From Bacteroidales bacterium (GTDB lineage: Bacteria > Bacteroidota > Bacteroidia > Bacteroidales > Muribaculaceae): 51,073 nt of DNA. The stretch covers positions 1-51,073 of the forward strand of contig SFGS01000008.1 in assembly GCA_004557565.1 (NCBI GenBank). Reading direction: 5' to 3'. The position numbers and the translations under genes were made by a program. Below are positions 1 to 7,336 of this stretch, piece by piece; within the stretch, counting starts at the first letter, position 1, and each line of letters begins with the position of its first letter. Below the pieces are notes generated by a model. That model was given only the letters and a program-made list of their open reading frames with translations. It had not been told where the DNA came from and did not search any database.

Positions 1-196
1 CGGTCAATCTTTCCTTAATACAACAAAGGTAAGAATTACCGTTCTATTTTCTTTTTTTTCTTCTCTTAAAGATTGATGTCGCAAAGTTAGGGTGTAAATT
101 GGATTTTAATAGGATTAAATCGGTGTTCCTTTCCCCAATTAATAGGTTTTTTCCACTGTTAATCAGGGTGTTTTATCTTGCGGCTATGGGTGGGGA
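1..196. other. Intergenic, AT-rich spacer left of ispG
   Basis: No gene is seen here. The stretch lies downstream of ispG and probably upstream of a leftward gene beyond the window. On the minus strand two words match the Bacteroidetes -7 promoter element TAnnTTTG: TACCTTTG at 31-24 and TAACTTTG at 89-82. Neither has a clear TTTG 19-21 bases upstream, so these are only weak promoter candidates. No hairpin terminator for ispG was found. Confidence 0.4.
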
Positions 197-1978
197 TTAG
201 GGGTCAACCCAGTCGCCGTTGGCTTTGATGAGGGCGACGAGGTGAGGAATCGCCTCGGTTTCGGGCACGTTGCGCTCTATGCACTCTTTGCCTTTGTAGA
301 GGCTGATGCTGTGGCGCGCCGCTCCCACATAGCCGTAGTCGGCATCTGCCATTTCACCCGGTCCGTTCACCACACAGCCCATCACACCAATTTTCAGGTG
401 TGTGAGGTGGCTTGTGGCTGCCTTCACCTGCTGCACAGTGGTTTGCAAGTCGAACATGGTGCGACCGCAACTTGGGCAAGAGATGAACTCGGTTTTCGAC
501 ATACGCAAACGCGCGGCTTGCAGTATGGCAAACGCATATTCCACCACTTTCTGCTGACTTTCATAGTTGGGGGCTTCGAGCCATACGCCATCGGCAAATC
601 CGTTGAGCAGGATTGTGCCCAAGTCGGCGCCAGCCTTCACTTGCAGCCATTCGGTGTCGGTGTCGGGATAGTTCACACGCACCACCACTGGGCAATCCAC
701 GCCCATGTTCACCATGGTGTGGAGCAACGCTTGCAGACTGCCAGTCACGTTCTGATTGGCAGCAGTGGCCACTACCACCACGTTAGCCAGTCCTTTCAAC
801 GCCAGCAACTGCTCTTTCGCTACATCGGCCTTCACCTCCACCCATTGCGCAGCGGCGGTGGCATCGGGAGTGAAATCGGCGAGAGCAACGAGCGGATAGG
901 TGTGCGTGCCGTCGGTGATTGCGCCGTCGGCGAAATAATAGTCAGGCTTCAGTTTGCCTGTTATGTCGCCGAGGCTGCAAGATGCCACCAATGCGGGCAC
1001 CTTCTTGCCACCAATCTTATCAAGCACGGTGAGCGACTTGCGGCGCACAGGCAACAGCGCATCGTAGCCCTCGTAAGGCACAGCCTCGATGGGGGCATGG
1101 CCGGCACGGCTGGTGATGTATTGCACCAACTTTTGAGCCACAGGCACCTCCACTTCGGGGTCTTCGCTAAGCGATACACGAATGGTGTCGCCCAAGCCTT
1201 CCGACATCAGGCAACCAATGCCCACGGCGCTCTTGATGCGACCGTCTTCGCCAAAACCAGCCTCGGTAACGCCCAAATGCAGCGGAAAGTGCATATCTTC
1301 GGCATCCATGGCCGCCACCACGCGGCGCACAGCCTCCACCATCACCACCACATTCGACGCCTTCATCGAAATCACCACATCATAGAACTTCTGCTCCACA
1401 AACACGCGCAAAAATTCCATCACGCTCTCCACCATACCGGCGGCGGTGTTGCCATAGCGGCTCATGATGCGGTCGCTCAGGCTACCGTGGTTCACACCCA
1501 GACGCACTGCGGTGTGGTGCTCACGGCAAATGTCGATGAATGGCACCAGCGCATCGTGAATGCGCTTCAACTCGGCCTCATATTCCTCGTCGGTGTAGGT
1601 GAGGCTCTTGAATGTGCGCGCAGGGTCAACGAAGTTGCCCGGATTGATGCGCACCTTATCGGTCACCGCCGCAGCGGCAAACGCAGCCTTGGGATTGAAA
1701 TGAATGTCAGCCACAAGAGGCACATTGCAGCCCAGCTCACGCAATGCGGTGCGGATTCTGCCAATGTTCTCAGCCTCCTTCACGCCCTGGGCGGTGAGGC
1801 GCACGATGTCGCCCCCACAGTCGGCGATGCGGCGGCACTGAGCCACGCTCGCCTCAATGTCGTCGGTATTGGTGTTGGTCATCGACTGCACCTTCACCGA
1901 ATGTTTGCCGCCCAGCATCACACCACCCACATTCACATCTACGGTGGCACGACGATGGTAATTGAATATATCGTTCAT
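197..1978 (-). CDS. ispG: 4-hydroxy-3-methylbut-2-enyl diphosphate synthase IspG (GcpE)
   Basis: IspG is the iron-sulfur enzyme of the MEP isoprenoid pathway that reduces 2-C-methylerythritol 2,4-cyclodiphosphate to HMBPP in the cytoplasm. The 593-residue product has the N-terminal TIM-barrel part (VKVQSMTNTNTDD near residue 30, VRLTAQGVKEAENI near 60) and a C-terminal [4Fe-4S] domain with Cys501, Cys504 (CPSCGR) and Cys535 (GVMGCVVNGPGE), followed by a conserved Glu. It is much longer than the roughly 370-residue proteobacterial enzyme because of an insert in the middle, which is usual in Bacteroidetes and plants. It is the last gene of a leftward set rpoN - PAP2 - purE - ispG; its ATG directly abuts the purE stop codon, so the two are probably translationally coupled. 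Identification is secure. Confidence 0.97.
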   Translation of the reverse strand: MNDIFNYHRRATVDVNVGGVMLGGKHSVKVQSMTNTNTDDIEASVAQCRRIADCGGDIVRLTAQGVKEAENIGRIRTALRELGCNVPLVADIHFNPKAAFAAAAVTDKVRINPGNFVDPARTFKSLTYTDEEYEAELKRIHDALVPFIDICREHHTAVRLGVNHGSLSDRIMSRYGNTAAGMVESVMEFLRVFVEQKFYDVVISMKASNVVVMVEAVRRVVAAMDAEDMHFPLHLGVTEAGFGEDGRIKSAVGIGCLMSEGLGDTIRVSLSEDPEVEVPVAQKLVQYITSRAGHAPIEAVPYEGYDALLPVRRKSLTVLDKIGGKKVPALVASCSLGDITGKLKPDYYFADGAITDGTHTYPLVALADFTPDATAAAQWVEVKADVAKEQLLALKGLANVVVVATAANQNVTGSLQALLHTMVNMGVDCPVVVRVNYPDTDTEWLQVKAGADLGTILLNGFADGVWLEAPNYESQQKVVEYAFAILQAARLRMSKTEFISCPSCGRTMFDLQTTVQQVKAATSHLTHLKIGVMGCVVNGPGEMADADYGYVGAARHSISLYKGKECIERNVPETEAIPHLVALIKANGDWVDP

Positions 1979-2485
1979 TTAGTTTACCTTAAAATCATAT
2001 TTCACTTCAGCCAAATCCTTATTAGCCTTTTCAATCTTGGCACCAAGAGTGGCCTTGTAGGCAGCCACCTTTTCGGCAATCTTCTCGTCGCCGAGTGCCA
2101 TCATTTCGGCTGCGAGGATAGCGGCGTTCATGGCACCGTTCACACCCACAGTGGCAACAGGAATGCCAGGAGGCATTTGAATGATGCTCAACATAGCGTC
2201 AAGGCCGTCGAGCATACCCTTGATGGGCACGCCAATCACTGGCAAAGTGGTGCTTGCCGCAATCACGCCGGGCAATGCAGCCGCCATACCAGCACCTGCT
2301 ATAATCACCTTGATGCCACGGTCCTTTGCCTCGCGGGCAAACTTCTCCACAGCATCGGGGGTGCGGTGCGCAGAAAGAGCGTTCACTTCAAATGGGATTT
2401 CCATATCGTTAAGCCACTTGCAGGCTTTTTCCATCACAGGCATATCGCTTGTGCTGCCCATGATAATGCTTACTAATGCTTTCAT
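1979..2485 (-). CDS. purE: N5-carboxyaminoimidazole ribonucleotide mutase PurE
   Basis: PurE moves the carboxyl group of N5-CAIR to give CAIR in purine biosynthesis. The 168-residue length is that of a class I PurE. The N-terminal motif SIIMGSTSDMPVMEKA and the following EVNALSAHRTPD are the substrate-binding signature, and AGAGMAAALPGVIAA (about residues 66-80) is the conserved glycine/alanine-rich loop. It lies between the PAP2-like gene (22-base gap) and ispG (no gap) and should be cotranscribed with them. No purK is visible in the window, so the ATP-dependent partner would be elsewhere, or this is used as a class II enzyme; the sequence alone does not settle that. Confidence 0.96.
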   Translation of the reverse strand: MKALVSIIMGSTSDMPVMEKACKWLNDMEIPFEVNALSAHRTPDAVEKFAREAKDRGIKVIIAGAGMAAALPGVIAASTTLPVIGVPIKGMLDGLDAMLSIIQMPPGIPVATVGVNGAMNAAILAAEMMALGDEKIAEKVAAYKATLGAKIEKANKDLAEVKYDFKVN

Positions 2486-2506
2486 TTATAGTATGTTTGA
2501 GTTGAA

Positions 2507-3154
2507 TTATCCAAAAAGTTGCATGAGCAAGGTCACGCACAGGAAGCCGTTGATGGCTCCCGCTATCACTTGCCCAAGGGTGTGGCGTGCGAGAATGATG
2601 CGCGCCGAGCCCAAAATGCCGCACAGCGACACCGCCACAATCATCACCCACAGCAGGTTAAACGCCTCGGTGATTTGCACATGCATATTGTAGATGAGCG
2701 CCACAATGCCAGCCATGCCAGCCATGTGCGCACTGATTTTCCACCACATATTCACCACCGCCGACACCAGCACCGTGAGTGCGCCGCCAGCGCAAAACAT
2801 CACCATCCACATCGGGGCGTGAACACGGCTGTAGAGGTAATACGCCGCAGCAATGTAGCACACAAGCGCGAAGACGAACGGCCACAGGCGTTCCTTGCGG
2901 TCGATGAGTTTTTTATCGACGATAAACTTAAAGTGATGCAAAGTGGCGATAAAAAACATCGGCAACACGCAAGTGATGCCCAGCACCACCAGCAGGATAG
3001 TCACACGCAAACCCACATCGTAGGCACTCAGATAGGAGCACCACAGCGCTATCAGCACACCATAGGTGGGCATCAGAAGCGGACTGAGCATTGCCGAGGC
3101 GAAGCGAGCAAGCCCCACCAGTATTCGTCCGTATTTCACATCATTCGCTTTCAT
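2507..3154 (-). CDS. PAP2-superfamily-like integral membrane protein
   Basis: The 215-residue product is almost entirely hydrophobic, with about six predicted membrane segments. Near its C-terminal half it has WKISAHMAGMAG and then SARIILARHTLGQVIAG, which resemble the second (SGH) and third (SRxxxxxH) motifs of type 2 phosphatidic acid phosphatases. The first PAP2 motif (KxxxxxxRP) is represented only by DKKLIDRKERLWPF, so catalytic activity is likely but not certain. Family members dephosphorylate lipid phosphates such as undecaprenyl pyrophosphate or phosphatidylglycerol phosphate. Here it sits between rpoN and purE in a leftward operon. The actual substrate cannot be told from the sequence. 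Confidence 0.75.
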   Translation of the reverse strand: MKANDVKYGRILVGLARFASAMLSPLLMPTYGVLIALWCSYLSAYDVGLRVTILLVVLGITCVLPMFFIATLHHFKFIVDKKLIDRKERLWPFVFALVCYIAAAYYLYSRVHAPMWMVMFCAGGALTVLVSAVVNMWWKISAHMAGMAGIVALIYNMHVQITEAFNLLWVMIVAVSLCGILGSARIILARHTLGQVIAGAINGFLCVTLLMQLFG

Positions 3155-3192
3155 TGTCTGGGAAAAAGTATATTGTTAGAGAATGGTAGTTA

Positions 3193-4632
3193 TCACAGTT
3201 CCTTGCGGTGGCGCGAGTCGGGTATGCCCATCTGCACACGGTATTTTGCCACGGTGCGGCGTGCCACGGCGTAGCCTTTCGCCTTCAGCAGTTTTTCGAT
3301 GGCACCGTCGCCCAACGGACGCTTTTTATTCTCGCTGTCGATGATTTCCTTCAGGGCATTCTTCACCGCCTTTGTGGCTACGGAGTTTTCGCCGCCATCG
3401 CCCGACGGAAGTGCGCCGCTGAAGAAGTCCTTCAACTTAAACGTGCCCCACGGTGTCATCGCATACTTGCCCTTGTCGCCGCCGCAAATGCGCGAAATGA
3501 CGGACTGGTCGAGCCCGGTGTCTTTCTCAATGTCCTTGTATTTCATCGGCACGATGCGATTATCGTCGCCCGACAAGAAAAATGCAGTCTGGTGCTTGAT
3601 GATAGATTTCATCACCGCCATCAATTTCTCCTGTCTGCGCTTCAAAATGGTGATAAAGCGATTGGCACTGGTATAGAAATTCTTCACGCTCTCGTCTTTG
3701 GCGGCAAACTTGTCGATGTCGTCCGACAGGTCGGAAGCAATCTCCAGTTCGGGAATACGGTTGGGCATCGTCACCATGATTTTGCCCTCATCCACTTCCA
3801 CCTCAAATTCGGGGATAATCTGATTGCGGCGCACATCGCTCAACCCCGACGAGAAGCCATTGCCCGGCTTGGGGTGGAGTTTGCGCAGCGCAGCCATCAG
3901 GTGCTTCAATTCATCTTGAGTGATGCCCATGCGGCTGCACACCTTATCGTAGTGGCTCAATCCCAATTCCTCAAGGTAATTGTCGATGAGCGTTTCAAGT
4001 TTTACCGATTCTGGAGTTTTTGGCTTCTGGCGCACCTGAATCAAAAGGCACTCACGCAGCGTGCGCGCGCCAATGCCTGGAGGGTCGAGGCGTTGCACCA
4101 GTTTCAGCACCCTCTCCACATCTTCACGCTCCACTTCCACATCGGCGCCGAAAGTGATGTCGTCGGCAATACCGCTTGTGGAGCGAGCCAGCCAGCCGTT
4201 GGAGTCGAGATTGCCCACAATGTATTCAGCAATCAGTTTATCATCGTCCGAGAGGTTCAACTCGTTCACCTGTGTCATCAAGTGCTCTTCAAGCGATTCC
4301 TCGGCAATGGCGATAGGGGCAAAATACTCATCGTTCACGCTGCGGTTGCTGGCGTGATACAGTCGCTCGCCCGGCAAGGGCTTATCGTAGGGGGCACTGT
4401 CGGGGTCGGGATTGTCGTATTCCGTTTCAGGCTTGTGCACAGCCACCACAGGCTCTGCCTCGTCGCTTTTCTTTTCCAGCAGAGGGTTTTCTTTCAGTTC
4501 ATTCAGCACATCTTCCTCCACCTCCCTGCTCGATTTCTCTAAGTAGGGAGCCAAAATCACATTCGTGATGGGGATAGCCACTTGCTTTTGCTTTATTTCG
4601 GTTTTGAGTCCTGCTCCGTTAGATTTTGCCAT
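3193..4632 (-). CDS. rpoN: RNA polymerase sigma-54 factor RpoN
   Basis: Sigma-54 directs RNA polymerase to -24/-12 promoters and needs an AAA+ enhancer-binding activator. The 479-residue protein has the N-terminal region I (about 10-50, ending KENPLLEKK), the acidic region II with many Asp/Glu (about 55-130), a core-binding region, the helix-turn-helix region around 370-400 (DTGLDQSVISRICGGDKGKY), and at the very end the RpoN box, ARRTVAKYRVQMGIP, that contacts the -24 element. Region I is less glutamine-rich than in proteobacteria. The gene heads a leftward operon with the PAP2-like gene 38 bases downstream. A promoter with TAAATTTG lies about 42 bases before the start codon. Confidence 0.97.
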   Translation of the reverse strand: MAKSNGAGLKTEIKQKQVAIPITNVILAPYLEKSSREVEEDVLNELKENPLLEKKSDEAEPVVAVHKPETEYDNPDPDSAPYDKPLPGERLYHASNRSVNDEYFAPIAIAEESLEEHLMTQVNELNLSDDDKLIAEYIVGNLDSNGWLARSTSGIADDITFGADVEVEREDVERVLKLVQRLDPPGIGARTLRECLLIQVRQKPKTPESVKLETLIDNYLEELGLSHYDKVCSRMGITQDELKHLMAALRKLHPKPGNGFSSGLSDVRRNQIIPEFEVEVDEGKIMVTMPNRIPELEIASDLSDDIDKFAAKDESVKNFYTSANRFITILKRRQEKLMAVMKSIIKHQTAFFLSGDDNRIVPMKYKDIEKDTGLDQSVISRICGGDKGKYAMTPWGTFKLKDFFSGALPSGDGGENSVATKAVKNALKEIIDSENKKRPLGDGAIEKLLKAKGYAVARRTVAKYRVQMGIPDSRHRKEL

Positions 4633-4673
4633 TAATACTGAATTAAAAAAGATAATGTAAATTAGGCTTTATG

Positions 4674-4705
4674 CAAATTTACACCATATTCAGAAAAATT
4701 GCAAG
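4674..4705 (-). promoter_or_regulatory. Predicted promoter of rpoN operon
   Basis: On the minus strand a -7 element TAAATTTG (4681-4674) is preceded after 20 bases by CTTG (4705-4702), close to the Bacteroidetes vegetative consensus TTTG-N19-21-TAnnTTTG. The start codon of rpoN is about 40 bases downstream. Confidence 0.55.
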
Positions 4706-4739
4706 CACCCACCCCCAATTTTTCCAACACCCCAAGAGA

Positions 4740-4926
4740 GAAGGTAGAAATTAGGGATCAGAAGTTAGAAATTAGAAATTAGAAATTAGAAGTTAGAGGT
4801 TAGAGGTTAGATTCGAAATCTCGAATTACCGAAATTTCGAAAATTCGATGATTCGATGATTCGATGATTCGAAATCTCGTTGACTTGTTGACCCGTTGAC
4901 TCGTTGACCTGTTGACTTGTTGACTC
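4740..4926. repeat. Three short-period tandem repeats between rpoN and the DUF2807 gene
   Basis: This spacer holds three successive microsatellite-like tracts. First is a 7-base period of TTAGAAA/TTAGAGG type (about 4745-4812). Second is an 8-base period of GATTCGAT type (about 4843-4873). Third are six exact-period octamers GTTGACNN at 4879-4926. Read on the minus strand the last tract is GTCAACRR and starts immediately after the TGA stop (4927-4925) of the DUF2807 gene. The same octamer in the same phase follows the stop of the MATE gene at 11936. Confidence 0.85.
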
Positions 4927-5656
4927 ACTTGCCACCTTGGTATGGGAGGGCTTTGAGGGTGCCTAATTTTTTCACCTTTATTTTGGAGGGCGTGCCTGTG
5001 TAGTGCACTTTACCGCTACCGAAACCTTTCAGCTTCAGTTCTCCGCCAGTGCTGTGGCAGAAGATGTGACCAGTGCCGCTCATAGTGCAGGAAATTTCTT
5101 TCGCAGCAAGGTCGAGTGCTCTGATTACGCCCGTTCCCACCAGTTTGCAAACCAAATTCTCAGTCACGCCATCGGCTTGGATATGACCCTTGCCAGTGGC
5201 TTCCTTCAGTTCGGTGGTGATGGTGTTCAGTCCGTGAATGATGATGGTGCCGTTGTTGCAGGTTTTTGCCTTAAACAGTGGCGTATCGGGGATATTGTTG
5301 ATGATGATGGTGCTGTCGCTCTGGTTAATCACCTCTTGCAGCATCGACGAATACACCGTGACGGTGGGCACGCCTTTAGTGAGATTGTAGTCGGCGAGTT
5401 GAATATTGAGTTTGCCCTTGTTGTCGTTGTTGAAGATAAACACGTTGGCAATGCTTTGTTGCGCGTCAAATTCGGCTGTGCCTGCCTTTTCATCGTCGGC
5501 ACAATAAATCACGTTGATGTTGTTGCTCACCTTGAGTGAGGTGAAATCGCCCACCTTCACCACCTTGTGGCTTTGCGCTTGTGCCAGGAGGGCGGCGGTC
5601 AGCATCACACACCACAAAAGCGCGGTCATACATTTTTTCATCATCTTCATATTCAT
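4925..5656 (-). CDS. Secreted DUF2807 (head GIN-type) domain protein
   Basis: The 243-residue product starts with a signal peptide ending near ALLAQAQ (about residue 28). The rest is a repeated beta-strand pattern (DFTSLKVSNNINVIYC, STIIINN, GTIIIHG, GSGKVHYTG) typical of the DUF2807 'putative auto-transporter adhesin, head GIN domain' family of Bacteroidetes. Members are exported and their function is unknown. It follows dusB after 18 bases on the same strand and probably shares its transcript. Its stop codon overlaps the first octamer of a GTCAACRR repeat tract. A role at the cell surface or periplasm is inferred only from the signal peptide. Confidence 0.85.
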   Translation of the reverse strand: MNMKMMKKCMTALLWCVMLTAALLAQAQSHKVVKVGDFTSLKVSNNINVIYCADDEKAGTAEFDAQQSIANVFIFNNDNKGKLNIQLADYNLTKGVPTVTVYSSMLQEVINQSDSTIIINNIPDTPLFKAKTCNNGTIIIHGLNTITTELKEATGKGHIQADGVTENLVCKLVGTGVIRALDLAAKEISCTMSGTGHIFCHSTGGELKLKGFGSGKVHYTGTPSKIKVKKLGTLKALPYQGGK

Positions 5657-5674
5657 ATTAGTTTTCTTGTTGGT

Positions 5675-6658
5675 TTATTCGCCTAAATAAGTGGCTTCGA
5701 CATGGTTTAAAATGTCGTTGAGTTCGGCAAAAGTGCGCGCTTGCAGCATGGCGATGCGAGTTTCGCGGAAATTAGGTATTCCCTTGAAAAGTGGAGTGGC
5801 TGCCAAATGCCTACGAATGTGCAGAATACCACGGAACTCGTCGATGCGGTTGATGCTCTCGTTGATTTGGCGGCGCAGCAGTGCCATTTTCTCTTTGTTG
5901 GAGATGTGTGGCACTTCGCCAGTGAGCAAATACTGCTTCATTTCCTTGAAAATCCATGGTGCGCCTATCGAGGCTCTGCCCACCATAATGCCGTCCACGC
6001 CGTAGCGGTCGTAGTATTCTTTCAGTTTTTGGGCAGAAGTGATGTCGCCGTTGCCGATAATGGGGATGTGCATACGGGGGTTGTTCTTCACCTCGCCAAT
6101 CAGCGTCCAGTCGGCTTCACCGGTGTACATCTGGCTACGGGTGCGGCCATGGATGGTGAGGGCTTGAATACCGCAATCTTGCAACTGCTCAGCCACTTCC
6201 ACAATGTGCTTGGTGTTGCAGTCCCAACCGAGGCGGGTTTTTGCAGTCACAGGCACATTCACAGCATTGACCACCGCGCGAGTGATTTCGCACATCAACG
6301 GAACATTGCGGAGCAAGCCTGAGCCAGCACCCTTGCCTGCCACTTTCTTCACAGGACAACCGAAATTCAGGTCGATGACATCAGGATTCACCTCGGCGCA
6401 CATCTTCGCGGCTTCCACCATTGGCTCCACCTCACGACCATAAATTTGAATGGCGGCAGGCCTTTCAGCATCGGAAATGTTGAGTTTGCGCAGGGTGGCT
6501 TGAATATTGCGTATCAGCGCATCTGCCGACACAAATTCAGTATATACCATATCCGCCCCTTGTTCACGGCATATCTGTCGGAACGAGAGGTCGGTAACAT
6601 CTTCCATCGGTGCTAACATCACGGGGCGATTGCCCAAATCGATTTGTCCTATCTTCAT
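5675..6658 (-). CDS. dusB: tRNA-dihydrouridine synthase DusB
   Basis: Dus enzymes use FMN and NADPH to reduce uridines in the tRNA D-loop. The frame could begin at 6694, but that codon lies inside the predicted promoter, and family alignments start at MKIGQIDLGNRPVMLAPMED, so the ATG at 6658 is chosen (327 residues, usual for DusB). FMN-barrel motifs are clear: APMEDVTDLSFR near the start, DLNFGCPVKKVAGKGAGSGL with the catalytic Cys, TIHGRTRSQMYTGEADW, and GNGDITSAQ followed by GVDGIMVGRASIGAPWIF. DusB subtype is inferred from the DLGNRP start and family length. It is first in a two-gene leftward operon with the DUF2807 gene. Confidence 0.94.
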   Translation of the reverse strand: MKIGQIDLGNRPVMLAPMEDVTDLSFRQICREQGADMVYTEFVSADALIRNIQATLRKLNISDAERPAAIQIYGREVEPMVEAAKMCAEVNPDVIDLNFGCPVKKVAGKGAGSGLLRNVPLMCEITRAVVNAVNVPVTAKTRLGWDCNTKHIVEVAEQLQDCGIQALTIHGRTRSQMYTGEADWTLIGEVKNNPRMHIPIIGNGDITSAQKLKEYYDRYGVDGIMVGRASIGAPWIFKEMKQYLLTGEVPHISNKEKMALLRRQINESINRIDEFRGILHIRRHLAATPLFKGIPNFRETRIAMLQARTFAELNDILNHVEATYLGE

Positions 6659-6691
6659 CAGTTTTAACTTCGTGATTATGAATTTTCGCCA

Positions 6692-6722
6692 CAAAATTAC
6701 TCAAATTTCGCCATATAGGCAA
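6692..6722 (-). promoter_or_regulatory. Predicted promoter of dusB
   Basis: TAATTTTG at 6699-6692 on the minus strand has TTG (6722-6720) 20 bases upstream. A transcript from here would have a leader of about 30 bases before the ATG at 6658 and excludes the longer reading-frame start at 6694. Confidence 0.55.
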
Positions 6723-6744
6723 TTTTGCCGAATCGTCAATGGAA

Positions 6745-7184
6745 TCAAAAACAAAAAACATAAAAAACAGCCTTGGAGCAACGTGGATCCACTTTGCCCC
6801 AAGGATAAAAACCACTCGCCGTTTCACGGCGAAAAACCCCTGATGATAAAATAATTTCTTGGTAAAAAGTCCATCAAATTTTCCAAAACGATTTTGCATA
6901 GTAGGGACGCGATACTTCGCGTCCGCGTCAAATGGGTGATATTCAATATGATTCTACAATTATGGGCGGACGTGAAATATCACGTCCCTACCGGGTTTGG
7001 TTTTTCGCCGAAGGCGAGCGGTTTTTATCCTTTTGGCGATGTCACCGACCTCGTAAGAGGGCGGCGTGAGGGTTGTGGTGTGGCTGATTCAAGCCCCAGC
7101 TTGAAATCAGACATGCCACAGCACTAACGACAGGCGCGAAGCACTGGCATCGCTAAAAGGCTGTTTTTTATGTTTTTGTTTCTG
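6745..7184. repeat. Composite element made of three nested inverted-repeat pairs
   Basis: Three pairs of inverted repeats are arranged around nearly the same centre in the 640-base gap between dusB and the secreted protein gene. The outer pair is 6745-6774 and 7157-7184, with a perfect 17-base core (6758-6774 against 7157-7173). The middle pair is 6801-6840 and 6993-7032, sharing AAGGATAAAAACC and GGCGAAAAACC. The inner pair is 6901-6926 and 6966-6991, beginning GTAGGGACG and ending CGTCCCTAC. Each arm of the middle and inner pairs is itself a small hairpin. No transposase reading frame lies inside. It resembles a MITE or REP-type element into which another repeat has inserted. No direct target duplication was recognised. 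Confidence 0.8.
7071..7125. other. Strong stem-loop inside the composite repeat element
   Basis: The segment folds as CTGATT-CAAGC (7084-7094) against GCTTGAAATCAG (7099-7110) with a one-base bulge and a four-base loop. The stem extends outward through GTGTGGC and GCCACAGCAC. It lies in the right-hand, asymmetric part of the nested repeat. It could be a structured RNA or simply another palindromic part of the element; there is no promoter that would decide this. Confidence 0.45.
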
Positions 7185-7244
7185 TGCCCCCAGTATTTAT
7201 CCACTGAGCCCAATAATGGTGGGCTAATAGTGGGCGATACATAG

Positions 7245-7281
7245 GAAAAGGCAGCCCTGTCATCACGACAGGATTGCCTTT
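7245..7281 (-). terminator. Predicted intrinsic terminator after the 986-residue secreted protein gene
   Basis: AAAAGGCA...CCTGTC (7245-7260) pairs with GACAGG...TGCCTTTT (7267-7281), a stem interrupted by small bulges with a short loop. It lies about 55 bases downstream of the stop codon at 7337 on the minus strand and ends in a run of T on that strand. Confidence 0.55.
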
Positions 7282-7336
7282 TAACGTAAATAGTCAGTTG
7301 TTCTATTTAATTTATATTCGGATATTTCGTCAAGGT

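Noticed and set aside
242..2476. A 744-codon open frame on the plus strand opposite ispG and purE
   Set aside because: It is rich in His, Cys and Arg in a way typical of a shadow frame and crosses two well-identified genes on the other strand.
3208..4542. A 444-codon open frame opposite rpoN
   Set aside because: RpoN is certain on the minus strand; the opposite frame shows no domain and has shadow-like composition.
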